The notes under the pieces: generated by a model
What the model saw: the letters and a program-made list of their open reading frames with translations, nothing else
Database searches by the model: none
What the model was told of the DNA's origin: nothing
Shown here: positions 42,349-50,734 of the stretch, piece after piece
How positions within the stretch are numbered: position 1 is the first letter of the stretch
How the letters are laid out: every line of letters begins with the position of its first letter
NCBI GenBank assembly: GCA_937951875.1
Contig: CALGAN010000002.1
Span: forward strand, 72,647-136,646
Direction of reading: 5' to 3'
From: an uncultured Alkalilimnicola sp.
GTDB taxonomy: Bacteria; Pseudomonadota; Gammaproteobacteria; Nitrococcales; AK92
Length of the DNA: 64,000 nucleotides
Translations under genes and position numbers: made by a program

Positions 42349-42699
42349 TCAGCGACGTGCGCTAAATTCGAGAACCCGCGCGGACTTGGCCGGTTTGCTC
42401 GATGGCCGCGCGCTGCCGGTCAAACGCGCCATCGCCTCGAGCAGGCCGCGTTCGCCGAGCAGGGAGTCCCACATCATATTGGAGATGCGCACGCACGCGG
42501 CCAGCGGATTGGGGGCGGTGTGGCGCACCGCGTCGATTCGCCACTGCAGCTGGCGCAGGCGGTGGCGGCGCGCGCTCGGTGCCTGGTCGATGAAGCGTTC
42601 GATCAGCCGTGCCCGGCGCGCTTCGAACGCCTGCGGATCCCGCTGGGCCAGCGCGGCCCATTCCGCGAAGTCGATATCGAGCTCGTCGTCCTGCCGCAT
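42349..42699 (-). CDS. DUF3135 family protein
   Basis: A 116-residue helical protein. The beginning DIDFAEWAALAQRDPQAFEARR and the segment RLRQLQWRIDAVRH match the small DUF3135 family of gammaproteobacteria, of unknown function. There is no signal peptide or membrane helix. The C-terminal tail is basic and Ser/Ala/Pro-rich. It is upstream of rpmE2 on the same strand and divergent from rimO. Confidence 0.75.
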   Translation of the reverse strand: MRQDDELDIDFAEWAALAQRDPQAFEARRARLIERFIDQAPSARRHRLRQLQWRIDAVRHTAPNPLAACVRISNMMWDSLLGERGLLEAMARLTGSARPSSKPAKSARVLEFSARR

Positions 42700-42781
42700 C
42701 GATCCTCCCGCCGGCGTCGCGGAGCCGGTGATTTCGCTGCCGCGGTGGAACCGCGGGCTGCGGACATAGTCAGTAGAGCGA

Positions 42782-42810
42782 TTAACGCGGCGGCGGAAAA
42801 TCCGTATAGT
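42782..42810 (+). promoter_or_regulatory. Candidate sigma-70 promoter of rimO
   Basis: TTAACG (42782-42787, 4 of 6), a 17-base spacer, then TATAGT (42805-42810, 5 of 6), 63 bases before the rimO GTG start. Confidence 0.5.
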
Positions 42811-42872
42811 GCCGCCTTCCTATCAGATATGGCGCCGGCTGCGTCGTCGCAAGCCGCGGGAGTGGTCGATCG

Positions 42873-44198
42873 GTGGCCTCGGAAAAAGCAGCGAAGATCG
42901 GTTTCGTCAGCCTCGGGTGCCCGAAGGCACTGGTGGATTCCGAACGCATCCTCACCCAGTTGCGGGCCGAGGGCTATCAGCTGGTGCCCACCTATCAGGA
43001 CGCGGACCTGGTGGTGGTCAACACCTGCGGCTTCATCGACTCGGCCGTGGACGAGAGCCTGGAGGCCATCGGTGAAGCCTTGGCCGAGAATGGGCGCGTG
43101 ATCGTCACCGGCTGCCTGGGCGCCAAGGAAGAAGTGATTCGCGAGCGCTTCCCCCAGGTGCTCAAGGTCACCGGACCGCACGCTTACGAGGAAGTGGTCG
43201 GTGCCGTGCACGCCCACCTGCCGCCGCGGCATGACCCCTTCACCAGCCTGCTGCCGCCTCAGGGCGTCAAGCTCACCCCGCGCCACTACGCCTACATCAA
43301 GATTTCCGAGGGCTGCAACCATCGCTGCACCTTCTGCATCATTCCCTCGCTGCGCGGCGACTTGGTCAGCCGTCCGGTGGGCGAGGTGCTCGAAGAGGCC
43401 GAGCGCTTGGTGAACGCCGGCGTCAAGGAGCTGCTGGTGATCTCGCAGGACACCAGCGCCTACGGCGTGGATCTAAAGTACCGCACCGGTTTCTGGCGCG
43501 GAAGGCCGCTGCGCACCCGCATGACCGAGCTGTGCCGCGCGCTCGGCGAGCTCGGCGCCTGGGTGCGCTTGCACTACGTCTATCCGTATCCGCACGTGGA
43601 CGAAGTCATTCCGCTGATGGCGGAAGGCAAGCTCCTGCCTTATCTGGACGTGCCGCTCCAGCACGCCAGCCCGCGGGTGCTGAAGGCCATGCGCCGGCCC
43701 GCCTCCACCGAGGCGACGCTGGCGCGCATCCAGGCCTGGCGGGAGATCTGCCCCGAGCTGGTGATCCGCTCGACTTTCATCGTCGGCTTCCCGGGCGAGA
43801 CCGAAGCCGAGTTCGAGGAGTTGCTGGCCTTCCTCGAGGAGGCGCGCCTGGATCGGGTCGGCGCTTTCAAGTACTCGCCGGTGGAAGGCGCGGTCGCCAA
43901 CACCCTGGCCGAGCAGGTGCCGGAGGAGGTCAAGGAGGAGCGGCTGGAGCGCTTCATGACGCTGCAGGCGCGGATCAGCGCCGAGAAGCTGGCGGCCAAG
44001 ATCGGCACGGTGCAGCAGGTGCTGATCGACGAGGTCGGCGAGGAAGGCATCATCGCCCGCACCAAGGGCGATGCGCCGGAGATTGACGGTCTGGTGTATC
44101 TGCCGCCCGCCCCCGGCGTGACCGCCGGTATGCTGCGCGAGGCGCGGATCGTCGACGCCGACGAGCACGACCTGTGGGGCGAGTTCGTCGAGCGCTAG
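42873..44198 (+). CDS. rimO: Ribosomal protein uS12 methylthiotransferase
   Basis: A 441-residue radical-SAM enzyme that adds a methylthio group to an Asp of ribosomal protein uS12. The N-terminal cluster cysteines are Cys16 (FVSLGCPKALVDSE), Cys52 and Cys81, the radical-SAM triad CNHRCTFC is at 148-155, and a TRAM domain closes the protein. GLGCPKAL and the SLRGDLVSRP text mark RimO rather than MiaB. GTG at 42873 has GGGAG about 10 bases upstream. It converges on the AAA+ gene with a 9-base gap. Confidence 0.95.
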   Translation: MASEKAAKIGFVSLGCPKALVDSERILTQLRAEGYQLVPTYQDADLVVVNTCGFIDSAVDESLEAIGEALAENGRVIVTGCLGAKEEVIRERFPQVLKVTGPHAYEEVVGAVHAHLPPRHDPFTSLLPPQGVKLTPRHYAYIKISEGCNHRCTFCIIPSLRGDLVSRPVGEVLEEAERLVNAGVKELLVISQDTSAYGVDLKYRTGFWRGRPLRTRMTELCRALGELGAWVRLHYVYPYPHVDEVIPLMAEGKLLPYLDVPLQHASPRVLKAMRRPASTEATLARIQAWREICPELVIRSTFIVGFPGETEAEFEELLAFLEEARLDRVGAFKYSPVEGAVANTLAEQVPEEVKEERLERFMTLQARISAEKLAAKIGTVQQVLIDEVGEEGIIARTKGDAPEIDGLVYLPPAPGVTAGMLREARIVDADEHDLWGEFVER

Positions 44199-44207
44199 CG
44201 ACCTCGC

Positions 44208-45677
44208 TCAGGCGGGGATGGTGCGCTCCGCCGCCCATTGGCGCAGCGCTTCCACCGATTCGCGCATGACCACCGCCAGCGGCCGCGTCTGGCGCAGCTC
44301 GGCCAGCAGGTGCGACGTCGCCAGCGGCTGCTGGCGTTCGCGCGCCAAGTAGAGCCCGGCGACCACCGCCTGCTCGATCTCGGCGCCGGAGAACGAGGCG
44401 CTGGCCGCGGCCAGGGCGTCGAGGTCGAAGCGGGTCGGGTCCTGATCGCGCTTGCGCAGGTGGATGGCGAAGATCTCGCGCCGGGTCTGCGCGTCGGGCA
44501 GATCGACGAAGAATATCTCGTCCAAACGGCCCTTGCGGATCAGCTCCGGCGGTAGCCGGTCGATGGCGTTGCTGGTGGCGACGATGAACACCGGCGCTTT
44601 CTTCTCCGCCATCCAGGTCAGCAACGTGCCGAGCATGCGCCGCGATACGCCGTCGTCGCCATTGCCCAGGGCCAGGGCTTTCTCGACCTCGTCCAGCCAC
44701 AGCACGCAGGGCGCCATGACTTCGGCGGTCTTGAGCGCGTCGCGCAGATTGCGCTCGCTCTCGCCGATGTACTTGTCGTACAGCGCGCCCACGTCCAAGC
44801 GCAGCAGCGGCAGCTGCCACAGTCCGGCCACGGCCTTGGCCGCCAGGCTCTTGCCGCTGCCCTGGACGCCGACCAGCAGGATGCCTTTGGGCGCGTCGAT
44901 GCCGCCGGCGACGAAGGCGTCCCGGCGCCGCTGCAGCCAGCGCTTGAGATTGGGCAGCCCGCCGATGTCGGAGAAGCGGGCGGTGTCGTACTCGAAGGAC
45001 AGGCCGCCGGTGCCCTCCAGCAGCCGGTACTTGGCGGCCATCACTTGCGGCAGGTCGCTCTCGGTGATGGCGCCGTCGTCCTGGATCGCGCCGCGGATCA
45101 GGCGGCGGGCGTCGGTGGCGGTGAGACCGCCGAGGTTGCGAATCAAAGTGTCGAGCGTGCGGCGGTCGGTCCGCACCCGGCCGCTGCCCTGCCGCCGGGC
45201 CCAGCGCTCCGCCTCCTCGTGGACGATGCGTTCGAGTTCCGCCGCCGTGGGCAGCGACGGCTCGAAGCGCGCGGTGTAGCGGCGCAAGTCGGCGGGCATG
45301 TCCAGCGCGTGGCTGATGAACACCAAGGTGTGCGGCGTCTGCTCGTGCGCCAGCGCGATCTCCTTGATCAGCCGAATGTGAGTCGGGTCGTTCAGATAAG
45401 GGTGGAAGTCGGCGAGCAGGTAGATGCCGCCCTGCGGGGCGGCTTTGATCCGCCGCAGCAGCTCGCCGGGATCGCTGGCGTCGCCGCTGGCGGGGACGGC
45501 GATGTCGGCGCGGCGCAACCCCTCGGTGATGCTCCAGTGGTAGAGCGGCCGCCGCAGAGCGGTGATCAGCCGCTGGAACATCGCCAGCACGCGCGGCTCC
45601 TCGTGCGTTTCGATGACCAGCAGCGGAATGTGCGAGCGTAGCAGCAGTTCCAGGTCGCGGCTGTCGTTGGTCGGCAT
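44208..45677 (-). CDS. Ycf46-like AAA+ ATPase
   Basis: A 489-residue protein. Residues 1-225 form a degenerate N-terminal domain (LLLRSHIPLLVIETHEEPRV, LLADFHPYLND) without a P-loop. Residues 232-489 form a complete AAA+ module: Walker A GVQGSGKS (270-277), Walker B CVLWLDEVEKAL (324-335), and the arginine-finger-like segment PPELIRKGRLDEIFFVDLP. This arrangement is that of Ycf46, named from plastid genomes and also found in cyanobacteria and some gammaproteobacteria; its target is not well known. It may act as an unfoldase or assembly factor. ATG at 45677. Confidence 0.85.
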   Translation of the reverse strand: MPTNDSRDLELLLRSHIPLLVIETHEEPRVLAMFQRLITALRRPLYHWSITEGLRRADIAVPASGDASDPGELLRRIKAAPQGGIYLLADFHPYLNDPTHIRLIKEIALAHEQTPHTLVFISHALDMPADLRRYTARFEPSLPTAAELERIVHEEAERWARRQGSGRVRTDRRTLDTLIRNLGGLTATDARRLIRGAIQDDGAITESDLPQVMAAKYRLLEGTGGLSFEYDTARFSDIGGLPNLKRWLQRRRDAFVAGGIDAPKGILLVGVQGSGKSLAAKAVAGLWQLPLLRLDVGALYDKYIGESERNLRDALKTAEVMAPCVLWLDEVEKALALGNGDDGVSRRMLGTLLTWMAEKKAPVFIVATSNAIDRLPPELIRKGRLDEIFFVDLPDAQTRREIFAIHLRKRDQDPTRFDLDALAAASASFSGAEIEQAVVAGLYLARERQQPLATSHLLAELRQTRPLAVVMRESVEALRQWAAERTIPA

Positions 45678-45823
45678 GGTGTCGTTCGTCGAGTCGGTTT
45701 GGCGGCGGCGCCGGTTTCGCGGTGGAGCATAGCGCTGGAATCGACGGCCATCCGTTATATCCTTCCCTGGCGTTGCTGCGCACGAACTTTCTGACGATTC
45801 CTGCCCACGGAGGCGAACCGAGC

Positions 45824-46204
45824 GTGTCCTGGTATCCCGCCATCAAGCACATCCATCTGACCGCGGTCGCCCTCACGCTCATCCTGTTCTGCGTCCGGGG
45901 CGCCTGGATGTTGCTGGACTCGCCCATGCTGCGGCGAACCTGGGTGAGAGTGGTGCCGCACATCGTCGATACCGTGCTGCTGGCCAGCGCGATCGCTCTG
46001 GCGGTGATGCTGCGGCAGTATCCGTTCGTGCACGGCTGGCTCACCGCCAAGGTGCTGGCGCTGGTGGCCTACATCGCTCTGGGAACGGTGGCGCTCAAGC
46101 GCGGCCGCAGTAAGGGAGTACGGCTGGCGGCGTTCGTCGCGGCGCTGGTGGTGTTCGCCTACATCGTGCGCACCGCGCTGCGCCACGATCCCTGGCCGTT
46201 CTGA
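45824..46204 (+). CDS. SirB2 family membrane protein
   Basis: A 126-residue protein with four hydrophobic helices and the SirB2 pattern (VSWYPAIKHIHLTAVALTLILF, VPHIVDTVLLASAIALAVML, GWLTAKVLALVAYIALGTVALKRG). The function of the family is not known. GTG at 45824 is chosen because an ACGGAGG ribosome site lies just upstream and the family begins near the WYPAIKHIH segment. The stop codon abuts the hemW stop codon with no gap. Confidence 0.85.
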   Translation: MSWYPAIKHIHLTAVALTLILFCVRGAWMLLDSPMLRRTWVRVVPHIVDTVLLASAIALAVMLRQYPFVHGWLTAKVLALVAYIALGTVALKRGRSKGVRLAAFVAALVVFAYIVRTALRHDPWPF

Positions 46205-47374
46205 TCAGGCGCCGTCGGGCGGTAGGAACAGCTCCAGCAGCTCGTTGAGGAACAGTCGGCCCTCGGTGGTGGGACGGATCCACTCGTCCGTCATCGTCAG
46301 CCAGCCGCGCGCCACCGCCTGTTCCACGGGCGCGGCGAACGGCTCCCACGGCAGGCCGGTGCGCGCGTGGTACAGCGCGCGGGGAAAGCCCTCGTTGAGG
46401 CGCAGGGCGTTGAGCGCGAACTCGAACACCGCGTCGGCGGGCGTCAGTCGCTGGCGGCCGCCACACGCCGCTGGCGTGCCGGCGCGGGCCAGGTATTCGC
46501 GCGGATGCTTGAGTTTCCAGGCGCGCTCGATGGTGCCGCGCTCGCAATCGGTGAGCTTGCCGTGCGCGCCGGTGCCGATGCCGAGGTAGTCGCCGAACAG
46601 CCAGTAGTTGAGATTGTGTCGGCAGCGCCGGCCCGGCTGGGCGTAGGCCGACACCTCGTACTGGGCGTAGCCGGTTCGTGCCAGTAATTCCTGACAGGCC
46701 ACCTGCATCTCGAAGAGGGTGTCGTCGTCCGGCAGCCGCGGCGGGCGGGCGTGGAACAGCGTGTTCGGCTCCAGCGTCAGCTGGTAGTGGCTGATGTGGG
46801 TGGGGTTTAGCTCGATGGCCTGTTCCAGGTCGGCGAGCGCTCCCTCCGGGCTTTGCTCGGGCAGCCCGTACATCAGGTCGAGGTTGAAATTGTCGAAACC
46901 GGCGTCGCGCGCCGCCTGCGCCGCGCGCAGTGCCTCGTCGCGGCCGTGGATGCGGCCCAGGGCGCGCAGCTGCGCCGGCGCGAAGCTCTGGATGCCGATG
47001 GAGAGCCGGTTCACGCCGGCGTGCCGATAACCCTCGAAGCGCGCCTGCTCGACCGTGCCGGGATTGGCCTCCAGGGTGATCTCGACGTCCGCCGCCACGC
47101 GCAGCCGCTCGCGCACGCCGGCGAGCAGTCGGGCGATCGCGTCCGGCGAGAACAGGCTGGGCGTGCCGCCGCCCAGGAATATCGACTGCACCTCGCGCTC
47201 GCCGACCGCGGCCACCTCGCCGTCGAGATCGCGCAGCAGCGCGTCGACGTAGGCCTGCTCGGGCAGCGCCTGCGGCGCGGCGTGCGAGTTGAAGTCGCAG
47301 TAGGGGCACTTGCGCACGCACCACGGCAGGTGGATGTACAGCGCCAGCGGCGGCGGAGCGCTGAACCGGAACAT
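46205..47374 (-). CDS. hemW: Radical SAM family heme chaperone HemW
   Basis: A 389-residue radical-SAM protein; the 4Fe-4S triad is CVRKCPYC (Cys19, 23, 26), followed by SIFLGGGTPSLF and GVNRLSIGIQSF. It is HemW rather than the oxygen-independent coproporphyrinogen oxidase HemN by its short N-terminus and by location after rdgB. HemW delivers haem to target enzymes. ATG at 47374 lies 11 bases past the rdgB stop. Confidence 0.94.
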   Translation of the reverse strand: MFRFSAPPPLALYIHLPWCVRKCPYCDFNSHAAPQALPEQAYVDALLRDLDGEVAAVGEREVQSIFLGGGTPSLFSPDAIARLLAGVRERLRVAADVEITLEANPGTVEQARFEGYRHAGVNRLSIGIQSFAPAQLRALGRIHGRDEALRAAQAARDAGFDNFNLDLMYGLPEQSPEGALADLEQAIELNPTHISHYQLTLEPNTLFHARPPRLPDDDTLFEMQVACQELLARTGYAQYEVSAYAQPGRRCRHNLNYWLFGDYLGIGTGAHGKLTDCERGTIERAWKLKHPREYLARAGTPAACGGRQRLTPADAVFEFALNALRLNEGFPRALYHARTGLPWEPFAAPVEQAVARGWLTMTDEWIRPTTEGRLFLNELLELFLPPDGA

Positions 47375-47385
47375 GGGGCGGCCGC

Positions 47386-47979
47386 TCAGGTTCCGCGCAG
47401 CGCTTGCAGCAGGGCCCGCAACGCCTGACCGCGGTGGCTGAGACGATTCTTGGTCGAGGCGTCGAGTTCGGCGGCGGTCTTGCCCAGCGCCGGCAGGTAG
47501 AACAGCGGGTCGTAGCCGAACCCGCCGTCGCCGCGGGGCGCGGTCAGCACCAGCCCTTCCCAGCTGGCCTGGCAGATCAGCGGCGTGGGATCGGCGGCGT
47601 GGCGCATGTACACCATCACGCACTGATAGCGCCCGGTGCGCCGCTCCAGCGGCGCGTCGCCCAGCTCGGCCAGCAGGCGGGCGTTGTTGTCGGCGTCGCT
47701 GGCGCCGGGGCCGGCGAAGCGGGCCGAATAGATGCCGGGGGCGCCGTTGAGCAGATCGACTTCGATGCCGGAGTCGTCGGCGATGGCCGGCAGGCCGGTG
47801 TGCTGGCAGGCGTGCCGGGCCTTGATGATGGCGTTCTCGACGAAGCTCAGGCCAGTTTCCTCCACCGGCGGCACGCCGAACGCCGATTGCGCCACCACCT
47901 CCAGGTCAGCGTCGGCCAGGATGGCCGCGACCTCGCGAACCTTGCCGGCGTTGTTGCTGGCGAACACTACCTTGCGCAT
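47386..47979 (-). CDS. rdgB: XTP/dITP diphosphatase
   Basis: A 197-residue house-cleaning enzyme that hydrolyses deaminated purine triphosphates (dITP, XTP). Motifs: VVFASNNAGKVREVAAIL at the start, TGLPAIADDSGIEVDLLNGAPG and GGFGYDPLFYLPALGKT. ATG at 47979 is used; a GTG three codons earlier overlaps the rph stop and sits too close to the GGAG site. Middle gene of rph-rdgB-hemW. Confidence 0.96.
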   Translation of the reverse strand: MRKVVFASNNAGKVREVAAILADADLEVVAQSAFGVPPVEETGLSFVENAIIKARHACQHTGLPAIADDSGIEVDLLNGAPGIYSARFAGPGASDADNNARLLAELGDAPLERRTGRYQCVMVYMRHAADPTPLICQASWEGLVLTAPRGDGGFGYDPLFYLPALGKTAAELDASTKNRLSHRGQALRALLQALRGT

Positions 47980-47984
47980 CGCCG

Positions 47985-48704
<720 letters not shown>

Positions 48705-48837
48705 AGTGGGTCCTTGTCCGCTCGTGAGGGCAGGCAAGCCTAGCACAACCGTCCGCGCCGGGGCGCGAATCCGGTTTTTTCGCTCCGGCATAATGCGTAA
48801 GATGGCGCCTTTCTTCAGCCAACCCGAGGGCAGGCAG

Positions 48838-49701
48838 ATGCTACGCAGCATGACCGCCTATGACCGCAAGGAGCGCCAGGGCGACTGGGGTCGCCTGACC
48901 TGGGAGCTGCGCTCCATCAACCACCGGTTCCTGGATGTGTACCTGCGTATGCCCGAGGAGCTGCGGCAGCTGGAACCGGCCGTGCGCGAACGTCTGGCCG
49001 CGCGGCTCAGCCGCGGCAAGGTCGAGTGCTCGCTGCGCTTCCAATCGGCCGCCGGCGGCGCCGGTTTCGAGGTCGACTGGCAGTACACCGAACAGCTGGT
49101 GTCGGCGTGCGAGGCACTGGCGCAGCGGCTGCCCGCCGCGGCCCCGGTCAGCCCGCTCGATCTGCTGCGCATGCCCGGCGTGCTCAAGGAACCGGAGCAG
49201 GATCTGGAGTCGGTGTCCCAGGCGGCGCTGGAGCTGCTGGATGAGGCCATCGACGGCCTGATCGACAGCCGCGCGCGCGAGGGCGCGCGCCTGGCCGAGC
49301 TGATCGCCGAACGCGCCAGGCGCATCGGCGAGCTGGCGGTCGAGGTGCGCTCCCGTCGGCGGGAGGTCAATGCCCAGATCCGCGAGAAGCTGATCAATCG
49401 GCTCAAGGAGCTGGAGTTGAACGCCGATCCGGGGCGGGTCGAGCAGGAGCTGGTCATGGTGGCGCAGCGCATGGACGTGGAGGAAGAGCTGGAGCGGCTG
49501 CAGACCCATGTCGACGAGGTGCTGCGGGTGTTGAAGCGGTCGGAGCCGGTCGGGCGCCGCCTGGATTTCCTGATGCAGGAGCTCAATCGCGAGGCCAATA
49601 CCTTGTCCTCGAAATCGGCCGACGCCGCCACTACTGCCGCCGCGGTGGAGATGAAGGTGTTGATCGAGCAGATGCGCGAGCAGGTTCAGAACATCGAGTG
49701 A
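48838..49701 (+). CDS. YicC family endoribonuclease
   Basis: A 287-residue protein of the YicC family. The start MLRSMTAYDRKERQGDWG and the segment ELRSINHRFLDVYLRMPEEL are the YicC N-terminal domain; the C-terminal DUF1732 domain has GRRLDFLMQELNREANTLSSK. E. coli YicC is an endoribonuclease that can aid decay of the RyhB small RNA. ATG at 48838 follows a GAGGGCAGG ribosome site. A CATAAT hexamer at 48789-48794 may be its -10. It precedes gmk by 27 bases. Confidence 0.93.
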   Translation: MLRSMTAYDRKERQGDWGRLTWELRSINHRFLDVYLRMPEELRQLEPAVRERLAARLSRGKVECSLRFQSAAGGAGFEVDWQYTEQLVSACEALAQRLPAAAPVSPLDLLRMPGVLKEPEQDLESVSQAALELLDEAIDGLIDSRAREGARLAELIAERARRIGELAVEVRSRRREVNAQIREKLINRLKELELNADPGRVEQELVMVAQRMDVEEELERLQTHVDEVLRVLKRSEPVGRRLDFLMQELNREANTLSSKSADAATTAAAVEMKVLIEQMREQVQNIE

Positions 49702-49728
49702 GTCAGCGCGGCGGCTGCAGGATTTGTC

Positions 49729-50340
49729 ATGAGCGGAACGCTTTACATCATTTCGGCGCCATCCGGAGCCGGTAAGACCAGTCTGGTGGACGCCCTGGTG
49801 AGGGCCGTTCCCGACCTGCGCGTGTCGGTCTCCCATACTACCCGCGCCATGCGACCCGGCGAGGTGGACGGCGTCCACTATCATTTCGTCGATCAGGAGC
49901 GGTTCGCGGCGATGGTGGCCGAGGGCGCCTTCCTTGAGCACGCGCGCGTGTTCGGTAATCTGTATGGCACCAGCCGCGACCAGGTGCTCCGCTCGCTCGA
50001 GGCCGATATCGACGTCATCCTCGAGATCGACTGGCAGGGCGCGCGCCAGGTGCGGCGAGCCATGCCGGACGCGGTGTCGGTGTTCGTGCTGCCGCCCTCG
50101 CGCGAGGAACTGGAGCGGCGGCTGCGCGGTCGTAATCAGGATAGCGACGAGGTCATCGCCAGGCGCATGCAGGAGGCGGTCAACGAGATGTCGCACTTTG
50201 ACGAGTACGACTATCTCATCGTTAATGAGGTGTTCGAGCACGCCCTGGCCGATCTGCATGCGCTGGTGCGGGCGCGTCGCCTGCGGCGCGAGGCGCAGGT
50301 CAAGCGGCTGAAGCAGCGTATCGACGACCTGCTCGGCTGA
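49729..50340 (+). CDS. gmk: Guanylate kinase
   Basis: A 203-residue kinase that phosphorylates GMP to GDP. P-loop SAPSGAGKTSL (residues 9-19), the GMP-binding SVSHTTRAMRPGEVDGVHY, and DVILEIDWQGARQVR are all present. Length and sequence are fully typical. It leads into rpoZ-spoT. Confidence 0.97.
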   Translation: MSGTLYIISAPSGAGKTSLVDALVRAVPDLRVSVSHTTRAMRPGEVDGVHYHFVDQERFAAMVAEGAFLEHARVFGNLYGTSRDQVLRSLEADIDVILEIDWQGARQVRRAMPDAVSVFVLPPSREELERRLRGRNQDSDEVIARRMQEAVNEMSHFDEYDYLIVNEVFEHALADLHALVRARRLRREAQVKRLKQRIDDLLG

Positions 50341-50395
50341 CCGCCGTCGTCAGGCGCTGCGGGATTGCGCACTTCCGGTAGCGCCCCGATGCGTC

Positions 50396-50401
50396 TAGAA
50401 T
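50396..50401 (+). promoter_or_regulatory. Candidate -10 element of rpoZ
   Basis: TAGAAT (5 of 6), 42 bases before the rpoZ ATG. The -35 position 17 bases upstream reads TTCCGG, a poor match. Confidence 0.35.
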
Positions 50402-50442
50402 CGATGAATTGACCCCGAAATTCGTGTTGGAGATGTAGTTAT

Positions 50443-50721
50443 ATGGCACGTGTGACCGTGGAAGACTGCCTCGGCAACGTGGCGAACCGCTTCGAGCTGG
50501 TTCTGGTCGCGTCCAAGCGCGCCCGGCAGATTGCCAACGGGGCCGAGCCGTTCGTACCGTGGGAAAACGACAAGCCGACCGTGGTGGCGCTGCGCGAGAT
50601 CGCCGCCGGCTTCGTCAACCGCCAGCTCGAGGAGCCGCTGGACGAAGGCGTTTCTGAGCAGGTGATCGGTGAAGACCCTGTCGAGGGCGTGCCGCCCCTC
50701 GGTGAGTCGGAACAACCGTAA
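50443..50721 (+). CDS. rpoZ: RNA polymerase omega subunit
   Basis: A 92-residue subunit that helps fold beta-prime. It starts MARVTVEDCLGNVANRFELV; the MAR tripeptide is part of ppGpp binding site 1 in E. coli, so RNA polymerase here should respond to ppGpp at that site. VNRQLEEPLDE and REIAAGFV are conserved. Followed by spoT after 13 bases. Confidence 0.97.
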   Translation: MARVTVEDCLGNVANRFELVLVASKRARQIANGAEPFVPWENDKPTVVALREIAAGFVNRQLEEPLDEGVSEQVIGEDPVEGVPPLGESEQP

Positions 50722-50734
50722 GCTCCAGGTTCCT

